From Pseudonocardia hydrocarbonoxydans (GTDB lineage: Bacteria > Actinomycetota > Actinomycetes > Mycobacteriales > Pseudonocardiaceae), in NCBI RefSeq assembly GCF_006539565.1, contig NZ_BJNG01000014.1:1-64000 (forward strand): 64,000 nt of DNA, given 5' to 3'. How positions within the stretch are numbered: the stretch's first letter is position 1; every line of letters starts with the position of its first letter. The position numbers and the translations under genes are program-made. A model generated the notes under the pieces. It saw only the letters and a list, made by a program, of their open reading frames with translations, was not told the DNA's origin and made no database searches. Positions 22,544 through 31,433 of this stretch are shown in pieces.

Positions 22544-24437
22544 CCTGAAGATCCCCAGCGTGTCCCGCGTCCGGCTCAGGACGGCGACGCCGGGCGGACG
22601 CACGTGGCACCCGGTGCTGATCGTCGCCGCGCTCTCGCTGTGGGCACTGTCCCTCCCCGCGGTGGATCTGAGCCGGATCAACGGCTACGGACTGATCTCC
22701 GTCCTGCCTCCGACGTACTTCGTGGCGATCGGGATGCTGTGCGCCGGGTTCGCGGCGGCCCTGGTGGGCTCCGCCGGTCCACGCACGTTGTTGGCCTACC
22801 CTCTCGCCCTGCTCACGCTGTTCCACCTCGTCGTGCCGATCGTGTTCGCCGAACCGCGATACTCCTACGTCTACAAGCACATCGCTGTGGCCCGCTACAT
22901 CTCCGAGTTCGGCGGGATCGACCGGACGGTCGACATCTACCACAACTGGCCGGGGATCTTCGCCGCGGCAGCGGTGTTCAGCGACGTGGCCGGACTCGAC
23001 CCCGCCGTGTTCGCGAACTGGGCCGACCCGTTCTTCGCGACATGCGGGGCGTTGGCCGTGTACTTCCTGGCCCGCAGCCTGACCACCGACCCCCGCCGCG
23101 TCTGCGTCACGGTGTGGCTGTACGTGATGACGTCGAGCGGCTCGCAGGTCTATTTCGCTCCGCAGTCGCTGGGCTTCTTCCTCGCCCTCGTGGCGCTGGG
23201 GGTCGGGATCCGGTGGCTGGGCCCGACGGCGTCGGACCGGACCCGCCCGCTCTTCCGAGCCGTCGAGGGTCGCATCGTCGCGAGGGCCGGCCGACTGCTG
23301 ACGAGGGCACCCTGGGTCTCGCACCTGCGGTTGCTGCCTGTCGGCGCCGCGCACCTGCCCGGCTCCGTCCCGCTCGCCCGCGGGGCGGTCGGTGGTCGTG
23401 CCGCGGGGGGAGCACTCCTCCTGATGGCCACCGCCGTCGTCATCACGCACCAGTTGTCCCCGTTCTTCCTCGCGATGTGGCTCGGGGCGCTCGTCGTGTC
23501 GGGCCGGCTCCGTGCATGGTGGATGCCGGTCGCGGTCGTGGGTCTGATGGCCTTCTGGATCTACCTCTCCTACGACTACATCTCCCTGCACTTCACGCTG
23601 TTCGCCTTCGACCCGTTCGAGAACGTCAAGGGCACACAGGCATCGATTCCCGCGCCCGGCTCGCCCGAGTTCCGGATCGTCGGCCTGTCCGCACGGGTGC
23701 TGATCGTCCTCATCGTCGGCGCCGCCGCGCTGTCGTGGTGGCCGGCCCATCGGTCCAGACGCGAGACGTTCGTCTGGATCGTGGCGGTCGCCCCGGCCGT
23801 CGTGCTGCTGGTCCAGTCCTACGGGGGCGAGGCGATCTACCGCGTCGTCATGTTCATGCTCCCACTCGTGTGCTACCTCGCCTCGCGTGCGATCGCCACG
23901 CGACCGCGCCGGCGCCCACGGCTGCGGATACTCGTCATGGGCGTCACCAGCTTTCTCGTCTCCTCCCTCTTCCTGCTCAACTACTTCGGACTGGACCAGG
24001 TGAACAACGTCCAGCCGCAGGAGGTCCGCGCCAGCGAGTGGTTCGAGACCAACGCACCCCCGGGCGCGATGCTCGCCTACCTCAACGGCTACGCCCCGAC
24101 CCCGGCCACCGCCGCCTACGCCGAGCACCTCAACGTCGACGGCAACTGGGGAGGTGGGATCTTCTCCGACACCCGGTTCGCGGGCTACGCGGGACGAGCC
24201 CTCACCGCTGCCGACCTCCCCGACATCATCGAGACCTGGCGCTCCATGTCGAGATCGGGTGAGGTGTTCGTCATGATCGGTCCCACGCAGATCGCCGCCG
24301 TCGAGACCTACCAGTACTCGCCTCCCGGTTCGATCAGGAAGTTCGTGTCCGCGCTGCTGAACGACCCGGCACTCCAGATCGTCTACCAGGACGGAGATGC
24401 CTACATCCTGCGGGTCGTGACGAGTTCACCGGAATGA
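22536..24437 (+). CDS. Polytopic membrane protein, possible GT-C-type glycosyltransferase
   Basis: This 633-residue protein has roughly 12 membrane helices and a C-terminal extracellular domain of about 140 residues (ASEWFETNAPPGAMLAYLNGYAP onwards). An acidic first loop after helix 3 (EPRYSYVYKHIAVARYISEFGGIDRTVDIYHNWPG) and the large soluble end suggest a polyprenyl-phosphate-sugar-dependent GT-C enzyme, but no family could be named. The GTG start at 22536 overlaps the upstream gene by 8 bp, and the stop overlaps the GH16 start (ATGA at 24434). It may modify or polymerise the exopolysaccharide outside the membrane. Confidence 0.7.
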   Translation: MTDLKIPSVSRVRLRTATPGGRTWHPVLIVAALSLWALSLPAVDLSRINGYGLISVLPPTYFVAIGMLCAGFAAALVGSAGPRTLLAYPLALLTLFHLVVPIVFAEPRYSYVYKHIAVARYISEFGGIDRTVDIYHNWPGIFAAAAVFSDVAGLDPAVFANWADPFFATCGALAVYFLARSLTTDPRRVCVTVWLYVMTSSGSQVYFAPQSLGFFLALVALGVGIRWLGPTASDRTRPLFRAVEGRIVARAGRLLTRAPWVSHLRLLPVGAAHLPGSVPLARGAVGGRAAGGALLLMATAVVITHQLSPFFLAMWLGALVVSGRLRAWWMPVAVVGLMAFWIYLSYDYISLHFTLFAFDPFENVKGTQASIPAPGSPEFRIVGLSARVLIVLIVGAAALSWWPAHRSRRETFVWIVAVAPAVVLLVQSYGGEAIYRVVMFMLPLVCYLASRAIATRPRRRPRLRILVMGVTSFLVSSLFLLNYFGLDQVNNVQPQEVRASEWFETNAPPGAMLAYLNGYAPTPATAAYAEHLNVDGNWGGGIFSDTRFAGYAGRALTAADLPDIIETWRSMSRSGEVFVMIGPTQIAAVETYQYSPPGSIRKFVSALLNDPALQIVYQDGDAYILRVVTSSPE

Positions 24438-25450
24438 GTGATCGTCGGCACGACCCGCCCAGGGTAGAAATCGCCGGTGCACACCGTCGCTCCCCGTCAT
24501 CGTCCCCACGTCGACGGCGGCGGCACGTGCTGAGCGCGACCGCCGGGGTGACCGCACTGGTCGCGGTGCTCGGTATCGGCCTGGCCAGTGCCACGTTCGA
24601 TCCCGCTCCCCGTTCGAGCCCCGGCGTGTCGGTGTGCCCGACTCGGGAGCAGAGCGTGCCGAACACCGACGAACCGGTGGAGGTCGACCGTTCGGATCCG
24701 GCCGTCCCGATCTGGTCCGACGAGTTCGACTCACCGATGGGCACTCCCATCGACCCGGCCCGGTGGTGGATCGAGACCGGGGGTCTCGGCTGGGGCGAGG
24801 AGGAGTTGCAGGCCTACACCGACAGCCGGGCCAACGTGGGCTACAGCGGCACCGGCGACCTCGTCATCACCGCGCGGCGGGAACCCGGTGAGGGTGGCGC
24901 CCGGTACACCAGCGCCCGGGTGAGCACGTGCGGCACGTTCGAGTTCACGAGCGGGCGGGTGGAGGCCCGAATGCGGTTGCCCGAGGGGCAGGGACTGTGG
25001 CCCGCGTTCTGGTTGCTGGGCGCCCGGCAACCGTGGCCGCAGTACGGGGAGATCGACATCATGGAGTCGATCAACGACATGTCGGTGGTCGAGTTCAACA
25101 CCCACCAGCCACTGCCCGACGGCACCGACTGGGAGAAGTCGAGCGCGTCACCGGTGCATCCCTCCGGCAGCTGGGCGAACGACTACCACGTGTTCGCGGT
25201 CGACTGGAGAGCCGACTCCCTGGAATGGAGCGTCGACGGCACGGTGTACGCGCGGACGACCCGGTCCGATACCCCAGCCGGGGGAGCATGGGTCATCGAC
25301 GAATCGCCGCAGATCATCGTGCTGAACCTGGCCGTGGGCGGGTACCCGGGAGCTCCCGACGCCACCACACCGTTCCCGGCGGAGCTGAGGATCGACTGGG
25401 TGCGCGTCTACGCGAACGCGGACACCGACGTCACCCGTCAGCTCACCTGA
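24434..25450 (+). CDS. Glycoside hydrolase family 16 (beta-glucanase-like), secreted
   Basis: This 338-residue protein begins with an Arg-rich head and one N-terminal signal or anchor helix (about 32-52). The GH16 jelly roll follows: WSDEFD, E-rich strand, FTSGRVEARMRLPEG, GLWPAFWLLG, and catalytic E206-I-D-I-M-E211 (nucleophile and acid/base). The EIDIME form is typical of laminarinase/lichenase and related endo-beta-1,3(4)-glucanases. Within a biosynthetic operon it probably trims or transglycosylates the polymer being made. It overlaps the upstream membrane protein by 4 bp and meets the convergent deacetylase with a 13-bp tail overlap. Confidence 0.88.
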   Translation: MSDRRHDPPRVEIAGAHRRSPSSSPRRRRRHVLSATAGVTALVAVLGIGLASATFDPAPRSSPGVSVCPTREQSVPNTDEPVEVDRSDPAVPIWSDEFDSPMGTPIDPARWWIETGGLGWGEEELQAYTDSRANVGYSGTGDLVITARREPGEGGARYTSARVSTCGTFEFTSGRVEARMRLPEGQGLWPAFWLLGARQPWPQYGEIDIMESINDMSVVEFNTHQPLPDGTDWEKSSASPVHPSGSWANDYHVFAVDWRADSLEWSVDGTVYARTTRSDTPAGGAWVIDESPQIIVLNLAVGGYPGAPDATTPFPAELRIDWVRVYANADTDVTRQLT

Positions 25451-26280
25451 ACCCTGTCGGGCACCGGGAGGTACCACTCCTCCCATCCGTCGTAGTGCCC
25501 GGCGAGGGCGGCCCGGAACAGCAGCGGCCGGTCGATCCCGGTGATGAACGTCCGGGGCACGGTTCCGGCGGGTCTCGTCCTCACCGACTGTGCGTAGACC
25601 CTGGAGTAGCCGGCGTCCGCGGCCGCCTGCTGGGCCACCGGGGTCCAGTTGGCGGACTGGCCGAACGGGATGGCGAACTCGTCGACGTCCTCGCCCAGAA
25701 CGTGCCGCATCCGAGTGCGAGAGGTTTCCAGCTCCGCCCGCGCCGTGGCGGCGTCGAGCCGGCCGAAGTCCGGGTGGCTGACCGAGTGGCTGGCCAGGCT
25801 GACCCCGGACTCGCGCAAGGCCGTGAGCTCGGCCCAGTCGAGCACGTGCGCCTCGCCGGCCGGGTGCCGTCCGTCGGCCCAGCCGGTGACGACGAACATG
25901 GTCGCGGGGATTCCGTGGTGGCGGAGCACCGGTGCCGCGTTGTGGAGCACGCTGCGCACGCCGTCGTCGAAGGTGAGGGCCAGCAGTCGCCTGGACGGCT
26001 CGGCCAGGACCTGGGCCGGGGTGGCGAAGGTCCAGCCGTCGTCCACGGCGATCTGGAGATGCCGTTCGAAGTCGCGGGGGCGGACGTCGTTCACTCCCCA
26101 CGAGGGCGTACCGATCGAGTGGTAGGCCAGGATGCGCGCGGCGGACTCCGGCGGTCGCCGGTTCTCCCGCAGAGCGAGGACCCACCGGTCCCACCCCAAC
26201 CGCCCGGCCACCGCCGAGCGGTACACCGCCTGGCCCGGACGGGAGCCCGTGAGGGCCGACCGGAACGCCACGACGTTCAC
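25438..26280 (-). CDS. Polysaccharide deacetylase (NodB homology)
   Basis: This 280-residue protein has the NodB motifs: A-L-T-F-D105-D106-G and the metal-binding H165 and H169 in SHSVSHPDF. It should remove N-acetyl (or O-acetyl) groups from an amino-sugar polymer in a metal-dependent way. No clear signal peptide is present, so it may act inside the cell or need another export route. GTG 26280 overlaps the stop of the upstream methyltransferase by 4 bp (GTGA), so both are translated together. Deacetylation would create free amines on the polysaccharide. Confidence 0.85.
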   Translation of the reverse strand: MNVVAFRSALTGSRPGQAVYRSAVAGRLGWDRWVLALRENRRPPESAARILAYHSIGTPSWGVNDVRPRDFERHLQIAVDDGWTFATPAQVLAEPSRRLLALTFDDGVRSVLHNAAPVLRHHGIPATMFVVTGWADGRHPAGEAHVLDWAELTALRESGVSLASHSVSHPDFGRLDAATARAELETSRTRMRHVLGEDVDEFAIPFGQSANWTPVAQQAAADAGYSRVYAQSVRTRPAGTVPRTFITGIDRPLLFRAALAGHYDGWEEWYLPVPDRVQVS

Positions 26281-27371
26281 CGTCGGGTGCCCAGCACGGC
26301 ATAGGCGATCACGAGCGCCGCCCGGGCCGCGGCGCGCCGGACCGCACGGACGGCCGTCGCAGGCGGGCTCGCCAGACGCACCCAGGCCCAGGCGGTGCGC
26401 AGGCGCCACGCCCGGGTGTCCGTGGGAACCGCGCGATACACCCAGAGCACACCGTCGATGAGCGTCTCCGGTCGGAACCCCGCCCTTTCCACGGCCCACC
26501 GCAGCGGAAGGTCGTCCTCATAGAGGTGCCAGGCGCTGCTGCGCGAGCGCCTGCGCACGTCGTAGTTCGCGATGAGCAGGCCGCCGGGCCGCAGCGCCCG
26601 GTACAGCCGCTCGGCGGTCTCGGCCGGGTCGGGTACGTGCACCATCACATCAAGGGCGGTGACCAGGTCGAAGGCGTCTTCCCCCAGCTCGGCCGGCAGG
26701 TGCAGATAGTCGGCCTGCACCCCGCGACGCTCCAGCCGCCAGCGGGCCAGGTCGAGCAGGGGTTTGGAGACGTCGGCGAGAGTCACGTCGTAGTCCAGGG
26801 CGGCGAACAGCTGAGCGGTCACTCCGGCGCCGGACCCCAGATCGAGCATGCTGCCGCGACCCCGCGGATGCCGACCGACGCGGTCGGCGACGATGACACT
26901 CTCCGGATATCCGTAGCCGAGGCTCTGCAGATAGGCGTACCAGAGCAGGTCGAAGGACCACGACTCCACGGTGGCGTAGAAGTCGGCGAGACCGTCCGCC
27001 GAGTCCCTCGGGGCCGCCTCCCACTCCTCGACGCTGGTGTCCTCCCAGTGCAGGCAACGCTGCAGCGCCTCCTCGGGCGCCAGACCGTGGTACTCCGCAA
27101 GGTCGCCGAGCACGCCGTCGCGCGACGAACCTCCGCCCATCGGTCGAAGGGCGTCGCGGAACAGCGTCATGTTGGGGCTGTCGACGGCACGCCGGTGTGC
27201 TGTGGTCCACCTGGCGCGGGCAGGCGCTTCGGTCGAGGGGTCCTCGGGATCGAAGTGGGCGCCCTGCCCGGCGACGTCCTCACGGAGGACGACGATCGCG
27301 ATCCGGTGGAAGACGCGCAGGACGGGGGCCAACCGTCGTAGTACAGGGCGGGCTCCTGTGAGCTCGGGCAT
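26277..27371 (-). CDS. Class I SAM-dependent methyltransferase
   Basis: This 364-residue protein has the glycine-rich SAM motif MLDLGSGAGV at 175-184, an acidic strand end (VTLADVS), VMVHVPDP and the LRPGGLLIANY strand. It also has an N-terminal helical part of about 150 residues (LHWEDTSVEEWEAAPRDSADGLADFYA) and a C-terminal hydrophobic/Arg-rich helix (ARAALVIAYAVLGTRR). It may methylate a sugar or a lipid-linked intermediate. ATG 27371 has GGAGG 7 nt upstream; longer in-frame extensions show no family similarity. It shares an operon with the deacetylase and perhaps the small zinc-ribbon gene upstream. Confidence 0.82.
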   Translation of the reverse strand: MPELTGARPVLRRLAPVLRVFHRIAIVVLREDVAGQGAHFDPEDPSTEAPARARWTTAHRRAVDSPNMTLFRDALRPMGGGSSRDGVLGDLAEYHGLAPEEALQRCLHWEDTSVEEWEAAPRDSADGLADFYATVESWSFDLLWYAYLQSLGYGYPESVIVADRVGRHPRGRGSMLDLGSGAGVTAQLFAALDYDVTLADVSKPLLDLARWRLERRGVQADYLHLPAELGEDAFDLVTALDVMVHVPDPAETAERLYRALRPGGLLIANYDVRRRSRSSAWHLYEDDLPLRWAVERAGFRPETLIDGVLWVYRAVPTDTRAWRLRTAWAWVRLASPPATAVRAVRRAAARAALVIAYAVLGTRR

Positions 27372-27463
27372 CGCAGCCTCCAGGCTGGAAGGGACGAGAG
27401 AACCGCAAGACCGACCGGCACATGGTCCTGTCGGTTCCCACCTCGTCGCCAGGTCCCGCTTCG

Positions 27464-27655
27464 TTAGCGTGAGCGCCGCCACAGCGAAGCCCATCGGGCC
27501 AACCGGGCTGACGGCGGCGGGCGAAACCGGCCACACACCTGGGCCCCGCAGATGCTGCAGTCCGTGCCGCGCCGGTAGTGCTCGTGCACCGAGGCGGAAT
27601 GACCGCATCGACAGGTGAGCCGACCAGACCCACCACCGTCGTCGGTCGCACCCAT
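27464..27655 (-). CDS. Small Cys-rich putative zinc-ribbon protein
   Basis: This 63-residue product has a C-x-C-G-H cluster followed by HEHYR and C-x2-C-G-x3-C (TCRCGHSASVHEHYRRG, DCSICGAQVCGRFRP). The Cys/His arrangement suggests one small zinc site of a kind I have seen in short actinobacterial hypothetical proteins. ATG 27655 has AGGAAGGGG 6 nt upstream, which strongly supports translation. The function is unknown. It lies 92 bp upstream of the methyltransferase gene on the same strand. Confidence 0.55.
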   Translation of the reverse strand: MGATDDGGGSGRLTCRCGHSASVHEHYRRGTDCSICGAQVCGRFRPPPSARLARWASLWRRSR

Positions 27656-27699
27656 CCGACACCCCTTCCTCAACGGCACGTCTCCACAGGCGGGCACAT

Positions 27700-27717
27700 C
27701 CCACCACATGTGGTGGG
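27700..27717. promoter_or_regulatory. Perfect 18-bp palindrome in a divergent promoter region
   Basis: CCCACCACATGTGGTGGG is a perfect 9+9 inverted repeat. It lies between the divergent zinc-ribbon gene (start 27655, minus) and the glycosyltransferase gene (start 27869, plus), 45 and 152 bp from the two starts. Its position suggests an operator for a dimeric regulator. In the rest of this 213-bp gap I see a TACGTT -10 candidate at 27741 and GGAGG before ATG 27869. Confidence 0.5.
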
Positions 27718-27868
27718 GGCCACGACGCGGGCACTTTGGCTACGTTGTGTTCACGCTCGACACCCCTTTTCGCCAGATGTTCCTCCGAACGGGTAACGCG
27801 GATCGACGCGCCGTCGACTAGAAGCCGTGAGTTGACGCAGAGCCGTCACGAACCCCGGAGGATCATCG

Positions 27869-28750
27869 ATGCGCCACGGACCGCCTGCGAACGGAGAACG
27901 TTCCGTCGAGGCCGCGCCAACAGTCAGTGTCGTCATCCCGACGCTGAACGAGCGCGCCAACCTCGAGTTCGTCTTCGCCGCGCTTCCCGCCGGACTCTTC
28001 GAAGTCGTACTCGTCGACGGTCGTTCGACCGACGGGACGGTCGAGGAGGCTCGCCGCCTGATGCCCGGCGTCCGCGTGGTCCACCAGACCGGCAGGGGCA
28101 AGGGCAATGCGCTCGCCTGCGGGTTCCACGCCTGCCGCGGCGACATCATCGTGATGATCGACGCCGACTGCTCCACCGATCCGCAGGAGATCCCCGCTTT
28201 CGTGGACGCACTGCTCGGCGGAGCCGACTTCGCCAAGGGGTCCAGGTTCGTGGTGGGTGGCGGGAGCGACGACATCACCAGCCTGCGGCGGCACGGCAAC
28301 CGGGCGCTGAACGGCCTGGTCAACGTCATGTTCCGGACCCGGTACACCGACCTGTGCTACGGCTACAACGCCTTCTGGTCCCGGTACCTCCCGGTCCTCG
28401 ACCTCGACCCGGGACCGCGAGCAGACCCCACCACGATGCAGTGGGGCGACGGCTTCGAGATCGAGACGCTCATCAACATCAGGGTCGCGCGAGCCGGGTT
28501 GAGGATCTCCGAGGTACCCAGCTTCGAGAGTGCCCGGGTGTTCGGGGTGAGCAACCTCAACGCCGTCAGCGACGGGCTGCGCGTGCTGCGCACCGTCATG
28601 ACCGAGTTCCGCCGCCCCAGGCCTGCGGTGGCGACGGGTACGGCGCCACCGGAGCTGATCGAGGTTGTCCCGCCCCCGGTCGAGCACGCCGAGGTCTCGC
28701 TGACGCCCGACCACGAGGCGCCGGCCGCCGTGGAACGGTCGAGCTCGTGA
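27869..28750 (+). CDS. Glycosyltransferase family 2 (polyprenyl-phosphate sugar transferase-like)
   Basis: This 293-residue GT-A enzyme has VSVVIPTLNERAN, VLVDGRSTDGT, GRGKGNALACGF and the metal-binding D-x-D in MIDADCSTD. The order resembles dolichol/polyprenyl-phosphate mannose synthases and related GT2 enzymes, without C-terminal membrane helices. It probably charges polyprenyl phosphate with a sugar for the GT-C-like protein or for assembly of the repeat unit. GGAGG lies 9 nt before ATG 27869. Its stop overlaps the flippase start (GTGA, 28747). Confidence 0.85.
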   Translation: MRHGPPANGERSVEAAPTVSVVIPTLNERANLEFVFAALPAGLFEVVLVDGRSTDGTVEEARRLMPGVRVVHQTGRGKGNALACGFHACRGDIIVMIDADCSTDPQEIPAFVDALLGGADFAKGSRFVVGGGSDDITSLRRHGNRALNGLVNVMFRTRYTDLCYGYNAFWSRYLPVLDLDPGPRADPTTMQWGDGFEIETLINIRVARAGLRISEVPSFESARVFGVSNLNAVSDGLRVLRTVMTEFRRPRPAVATGTAPPELIEVVPPPVEHAEVSLTPDHEAPAAVERSSS

Positions 28751-30114
28751 CCGCCGTCGGATCGGAGTCGCGGGGAGCGGCCTCCACTCCCGACGCGCCG
28801 GTCGCCGGCTCCGGAAAAGCCGGCGGCCGGACCTTGCTCGGTCTGAGACTCGGCGACAAGCTCGAGCTCAACGCGATCGCCCTGATGGGCACTACGGTGA
28901 TCACCGCGCTGTTCGGCCTCGTCTTCTGGGCCGTCGCGGCGCGCTACCCGGCCGCCGAGGTGGGCCGGGCCTCCGCGGTGATCTCCACCGCGATGATGCT
29001 CAGCATCCTGTCCAGCATGAGCGTCGGGCTGCTGTTCGCGCGTTTCCTCGGTTCCACCGGCGCACGGTCGCGACCGATGGTCCTGCTCGGCTACGCGCTG
29101 GGCGCGGCGGGCGCGGCCGTGCTCAGCATCGGTTTCGTCCTGTTCATCCCCAACGACGACCTGTTCACCAGCTGGGTGGACCGCGCCACCTTCCCGCTGT
29201 TGGCGATCACGCTGGCGCTGTTCACCCTCCAGGACTGGGTGCTGGTCGGGCTGCGGGCGGCCAAGTGGGTGCCGTTGGAGCAGCTGCTGTTCTCGGCCGG
29301 CAAGCTCGGCCTGCTCATGCTGCTCTCGTTGACGCTGGTGAGCAGCGGGATCGTGGTGGCCTGGGCTGTTCCCGCCGCCGTCGCCGTGCTGGTCGTCAGC
29401 GGTGTGCTGTTCCTGAAGGTCCTCCCCAACCGGCCCCCGCCCTCGGAGTCGGCCACGCAGATCCCGGGGCGGAAAGGCCTGAGCGTCATCCTGCTCGGCG
29501 AGTACGCGTCGGGAGTCACCACCGTCACGGTGCCGCTGGTGCTTCCCTTGATCATCGTGGCGCAGCTCGGTACGCAGGCCAACGCCTACTACGCACTGGC
29601 CTGGTTGATCAGCGACGCGTTCAACCTCTTGCTGTGGAACATCTACACCTCCTACATGGCCGAGGCGTCGAACGACCGCCGCAGCTCGTACACGCTCACC
29701 CGCCGGACGATCCGGATGGTCTGGCTCGTCGGGGGGCTCGGCACGCCGTTCCTGCTCGTCGCGGCACCGTTCCTGTTGTCCCTGCTCGGCGGGGAGTACT
29801 CGGAGGAAGGCACCACCCTGCTCCGGATACTGGCGATCGGACTGCCGTTCACGATCACCTACAGCACCTTCATCAGCATGTCCCGCGTCCGCCAGCTGAT
29901 GGGTCGCGTCGTGTTCCTGCAGGTCCTGTCCGCCGTGCTCACGATCGGCAGCGCCGCGGTGCTCGTCGGCCCGTTCGGGATCAACGGAGTGGGCCTGGCC
30001 TACCTGGGCGCCCGGGTCGTCACCACCCTGATCGTCCTGATCCCGCTGCGCCGCATGCTGAAGGAGGACCGGCCCGAGGAGAAGCCCCTGGTCCAGCAGG
30101 AGGCGACGCCGTGA
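28747..30114 (+). CDS. Polysaccharide flippase (Wzx/MATE-like)
   Basis: This 455-residue protein has 12-14 predicted membrane helices, with the Wzx-like features AARYPAAEVGRASAVISTAMMLSILSSM and the repeated helix pairs of the oligosaccharide flippase family. It should move polyprenyl-linked repeat units across the membrane. The GTG start overlaps the upstream GT2 stop by 4 bp, and the stop overlaps the downstream GT4 start by 4 bp, so the three genes are coupled. A longer open frame upstream of 28747 lies over the GT2 gene and is not real. This is the first of two flippases in the locus. Confidence 0.88.
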   Translation: MTAVGSESRGAASTPDAPVAGSGKAGGRTLLGLRLGDKLELNAIALMGTTVITALFGLVFWAVAARYPAAEVGRASAVISTAMMLSILSSMSVGLLFARFLGSTGARSRPMVLLGYALGAAGAAVLSIGFVLFIPNDDLFTSWVDRATFPLLAITLALFTLQDWVLVGLRAAKWVPLEQLLFSAGKLGLLMLLSLTLVSSGIVVAWAVPAAVAVLVVSGVLFLKVLPNRPPPSESATQIPGRKGLSVILLGEYASGVTTVTVPLVLPLIIVAQLGTQANAYYALAWLISDAFNLLLWNIYTSYMAEASNDRRSSYTLTRRTIRMVWLVGGLGTPFLLVAAPFLLSLLGGEYSEEGTTLLRILAIGLPFTITYSTFISMSRVRQLMGRVVFLQVLSAVLTIGSAAVLVGPFGINGVGLAYLGARVVTTLIVLIPLRRMLKEDRPEEKPLVQQEATP

Positions 30115-31433
30115 GCGCGTTCGGTGCGGGCGCACCGCAGCCGGAACGGTTGCGCGTTCTGGTCGCGGTGCATCACCTGATACTCGGGGGGAGCCAGACC
30201 AACGCGATCGACCTCGCCACCGGGGTGCGCGACCGCGGCCACGACGTGCTGGTGGCCGGTCCGGACGGTCCGCTCGTCGACGTCATCCGGTCGCGCGGCC
30301 TGCCGTACGAGCGGGTCGAGCTCGATCGGGCGGCCCTGGCGGCCCGGTCGTTCGGACGGTTGCGCGAGATCGCACGCACCTTCCGGCCGGACGTCCTGCA
30401 CACCTACGAGCTGACCTCGACGCTCGTCGGCTACTTCGGTGCCCACCGGCGCGATCACGTACCGATGACGATGACGATCAACAGCATGGCCGTGCCGGAC
30501 TTCATGCCGGGGTCGATCCCCCTGCAGGTCTGCGGGCCACTGATCGCGTCCGAAGTGCGGCCCCGCACCGGCTCGGTGGGGATCCTGGAGATCCCGACCG
30601 ATTGCGTGGGCCAGCATCCCGGCGTCCCCGGGTCGGACTTCCGGACCGAGATCGGCGTCGATGACGACGAGTTGCTCGTCGTCATCGTGAGCCGGTTCGC
30701 CCGTGTGCTCAAGCAGCAGGGTCTGGAGACCGCGATACGGGCGGCGGCCCGGCTCGCGCCACGTCACCGGATGCGGTTGGTCCTGGTGGGCGACGGTCCG
30801 GCCATGCCCGATCTCCGGGTCCTCGCCGACGCGACCAACGCCGAGGCCGGACACGACGTCGCGGTGTTGACCGGGGAGCGACCCGACCCTCGGTCGGCGT
30901 ATGCCGCGGCCGACGTGGTCATCGGGATGGGCGGCTCGCTCCTGCGCGCGATGGCCTTCGGCAAGCCCTGTGTGGTGCAGGGGGAGAACGGATTCTGGCG
31001 GTCGCTCGACGCCGGCTCGGCGCGCGAGTTCCGGTGGCACGGGTTCTACGGCATCGGCGACGGCGGGACCGGTATCGACGATCTCGTCGACATCCTCGAC
31101 CGCCTGCTGGCCGATCGGAGCCTCCGGAAGGAGAACGCGGGGTTCGCGCTGGACCTGGTGCGTCAGGTCTACAGCCTGGACCGGGCCGTCGACGCGCAGC
31201 TCGACTGGTACCGGCGGACGCTCGCCGAGTACCGGCCTCCACCGGTGAGCGAGCTCGCACGGACGACCGTGACGGTGGCCGGATGGTTCGGCAAGCGGGT
31301 CGTGCGCCGGATACGTGGCACCTCCCGGGAGGACGAGTTCAACTCCCGGGATCTCATCGCGCCGGGCATCCGCGCAGCCGTCCCCGACTCGTTCACTCCG
31401 GAGCCGATCGCGGCGACCCATGCCAACGGCTGA
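30111..31433 (+). CDS. Glycosyltransferase family 4/1 (GT-B)
   Basis: This 440-residue GT-B enzyme has an N-terminal LVAVHHLILGGSQTNAIDLATG (the GG-x-Q/E-x3 acceptor loop), PDVLHTYE, a C-terminal donor-binding half with VIVSRFARVLKQQGLE, LVLVGDGP and a modified GxxxSLLRAMAFGKPCV in place of the E-x7-E motif. It is probably a cytoplasmic transferase adding a sugar to the lipid-linked repeat unit. It is coupled by GTGA to the flippase, and its stop overlaps the next gene by 14 bp. Confidence 0.85.
   Translation: MSAFGAGAPQPERLRVLVAVHHLILGGSQTNAIDLATGVRDRGHDVLVAGPDGPLVDVIRSRGLPYERVELDRAALAARSFGRLREIARTFRPDVLHTYELTSTLVGYFGAHRRDHVPMTMTINSMAVPDFMPGSIPLQVCGPLIASEVRPRTGSVGILEIPTDCVGQHPGVPGSDFRTEIGVDDDELLVVIVSRFARVLKQQGLETAIRAAARLAPRHRMRLVLVGDGPAMPDLRVLADATNAEAGHDVAVLTGERPDPRSAYAAADVVIGMGGSLLRAMAFGKPCVVQGENGFWRSLDAGSAREFRWHGFYGIGDGGTGIDDLVDILDRLLADRSLRKENAGFALDLVRQVYSLDRAVDAQLDWYRRTLAEYRPPPVSELARTTVTVAGWFGKRVVRRIRGTSREDEFNSRDLIAPGIRAAVPDSFTPEPIAATHANG

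Noticed and set aside
27736-28746. An upstream extension of the first flippase frame
   Set aside because: It overlaps the whole GT2 gene, whose GT-A motifs are clear, and the flippase start is set by the GTGA coupling at 28747.
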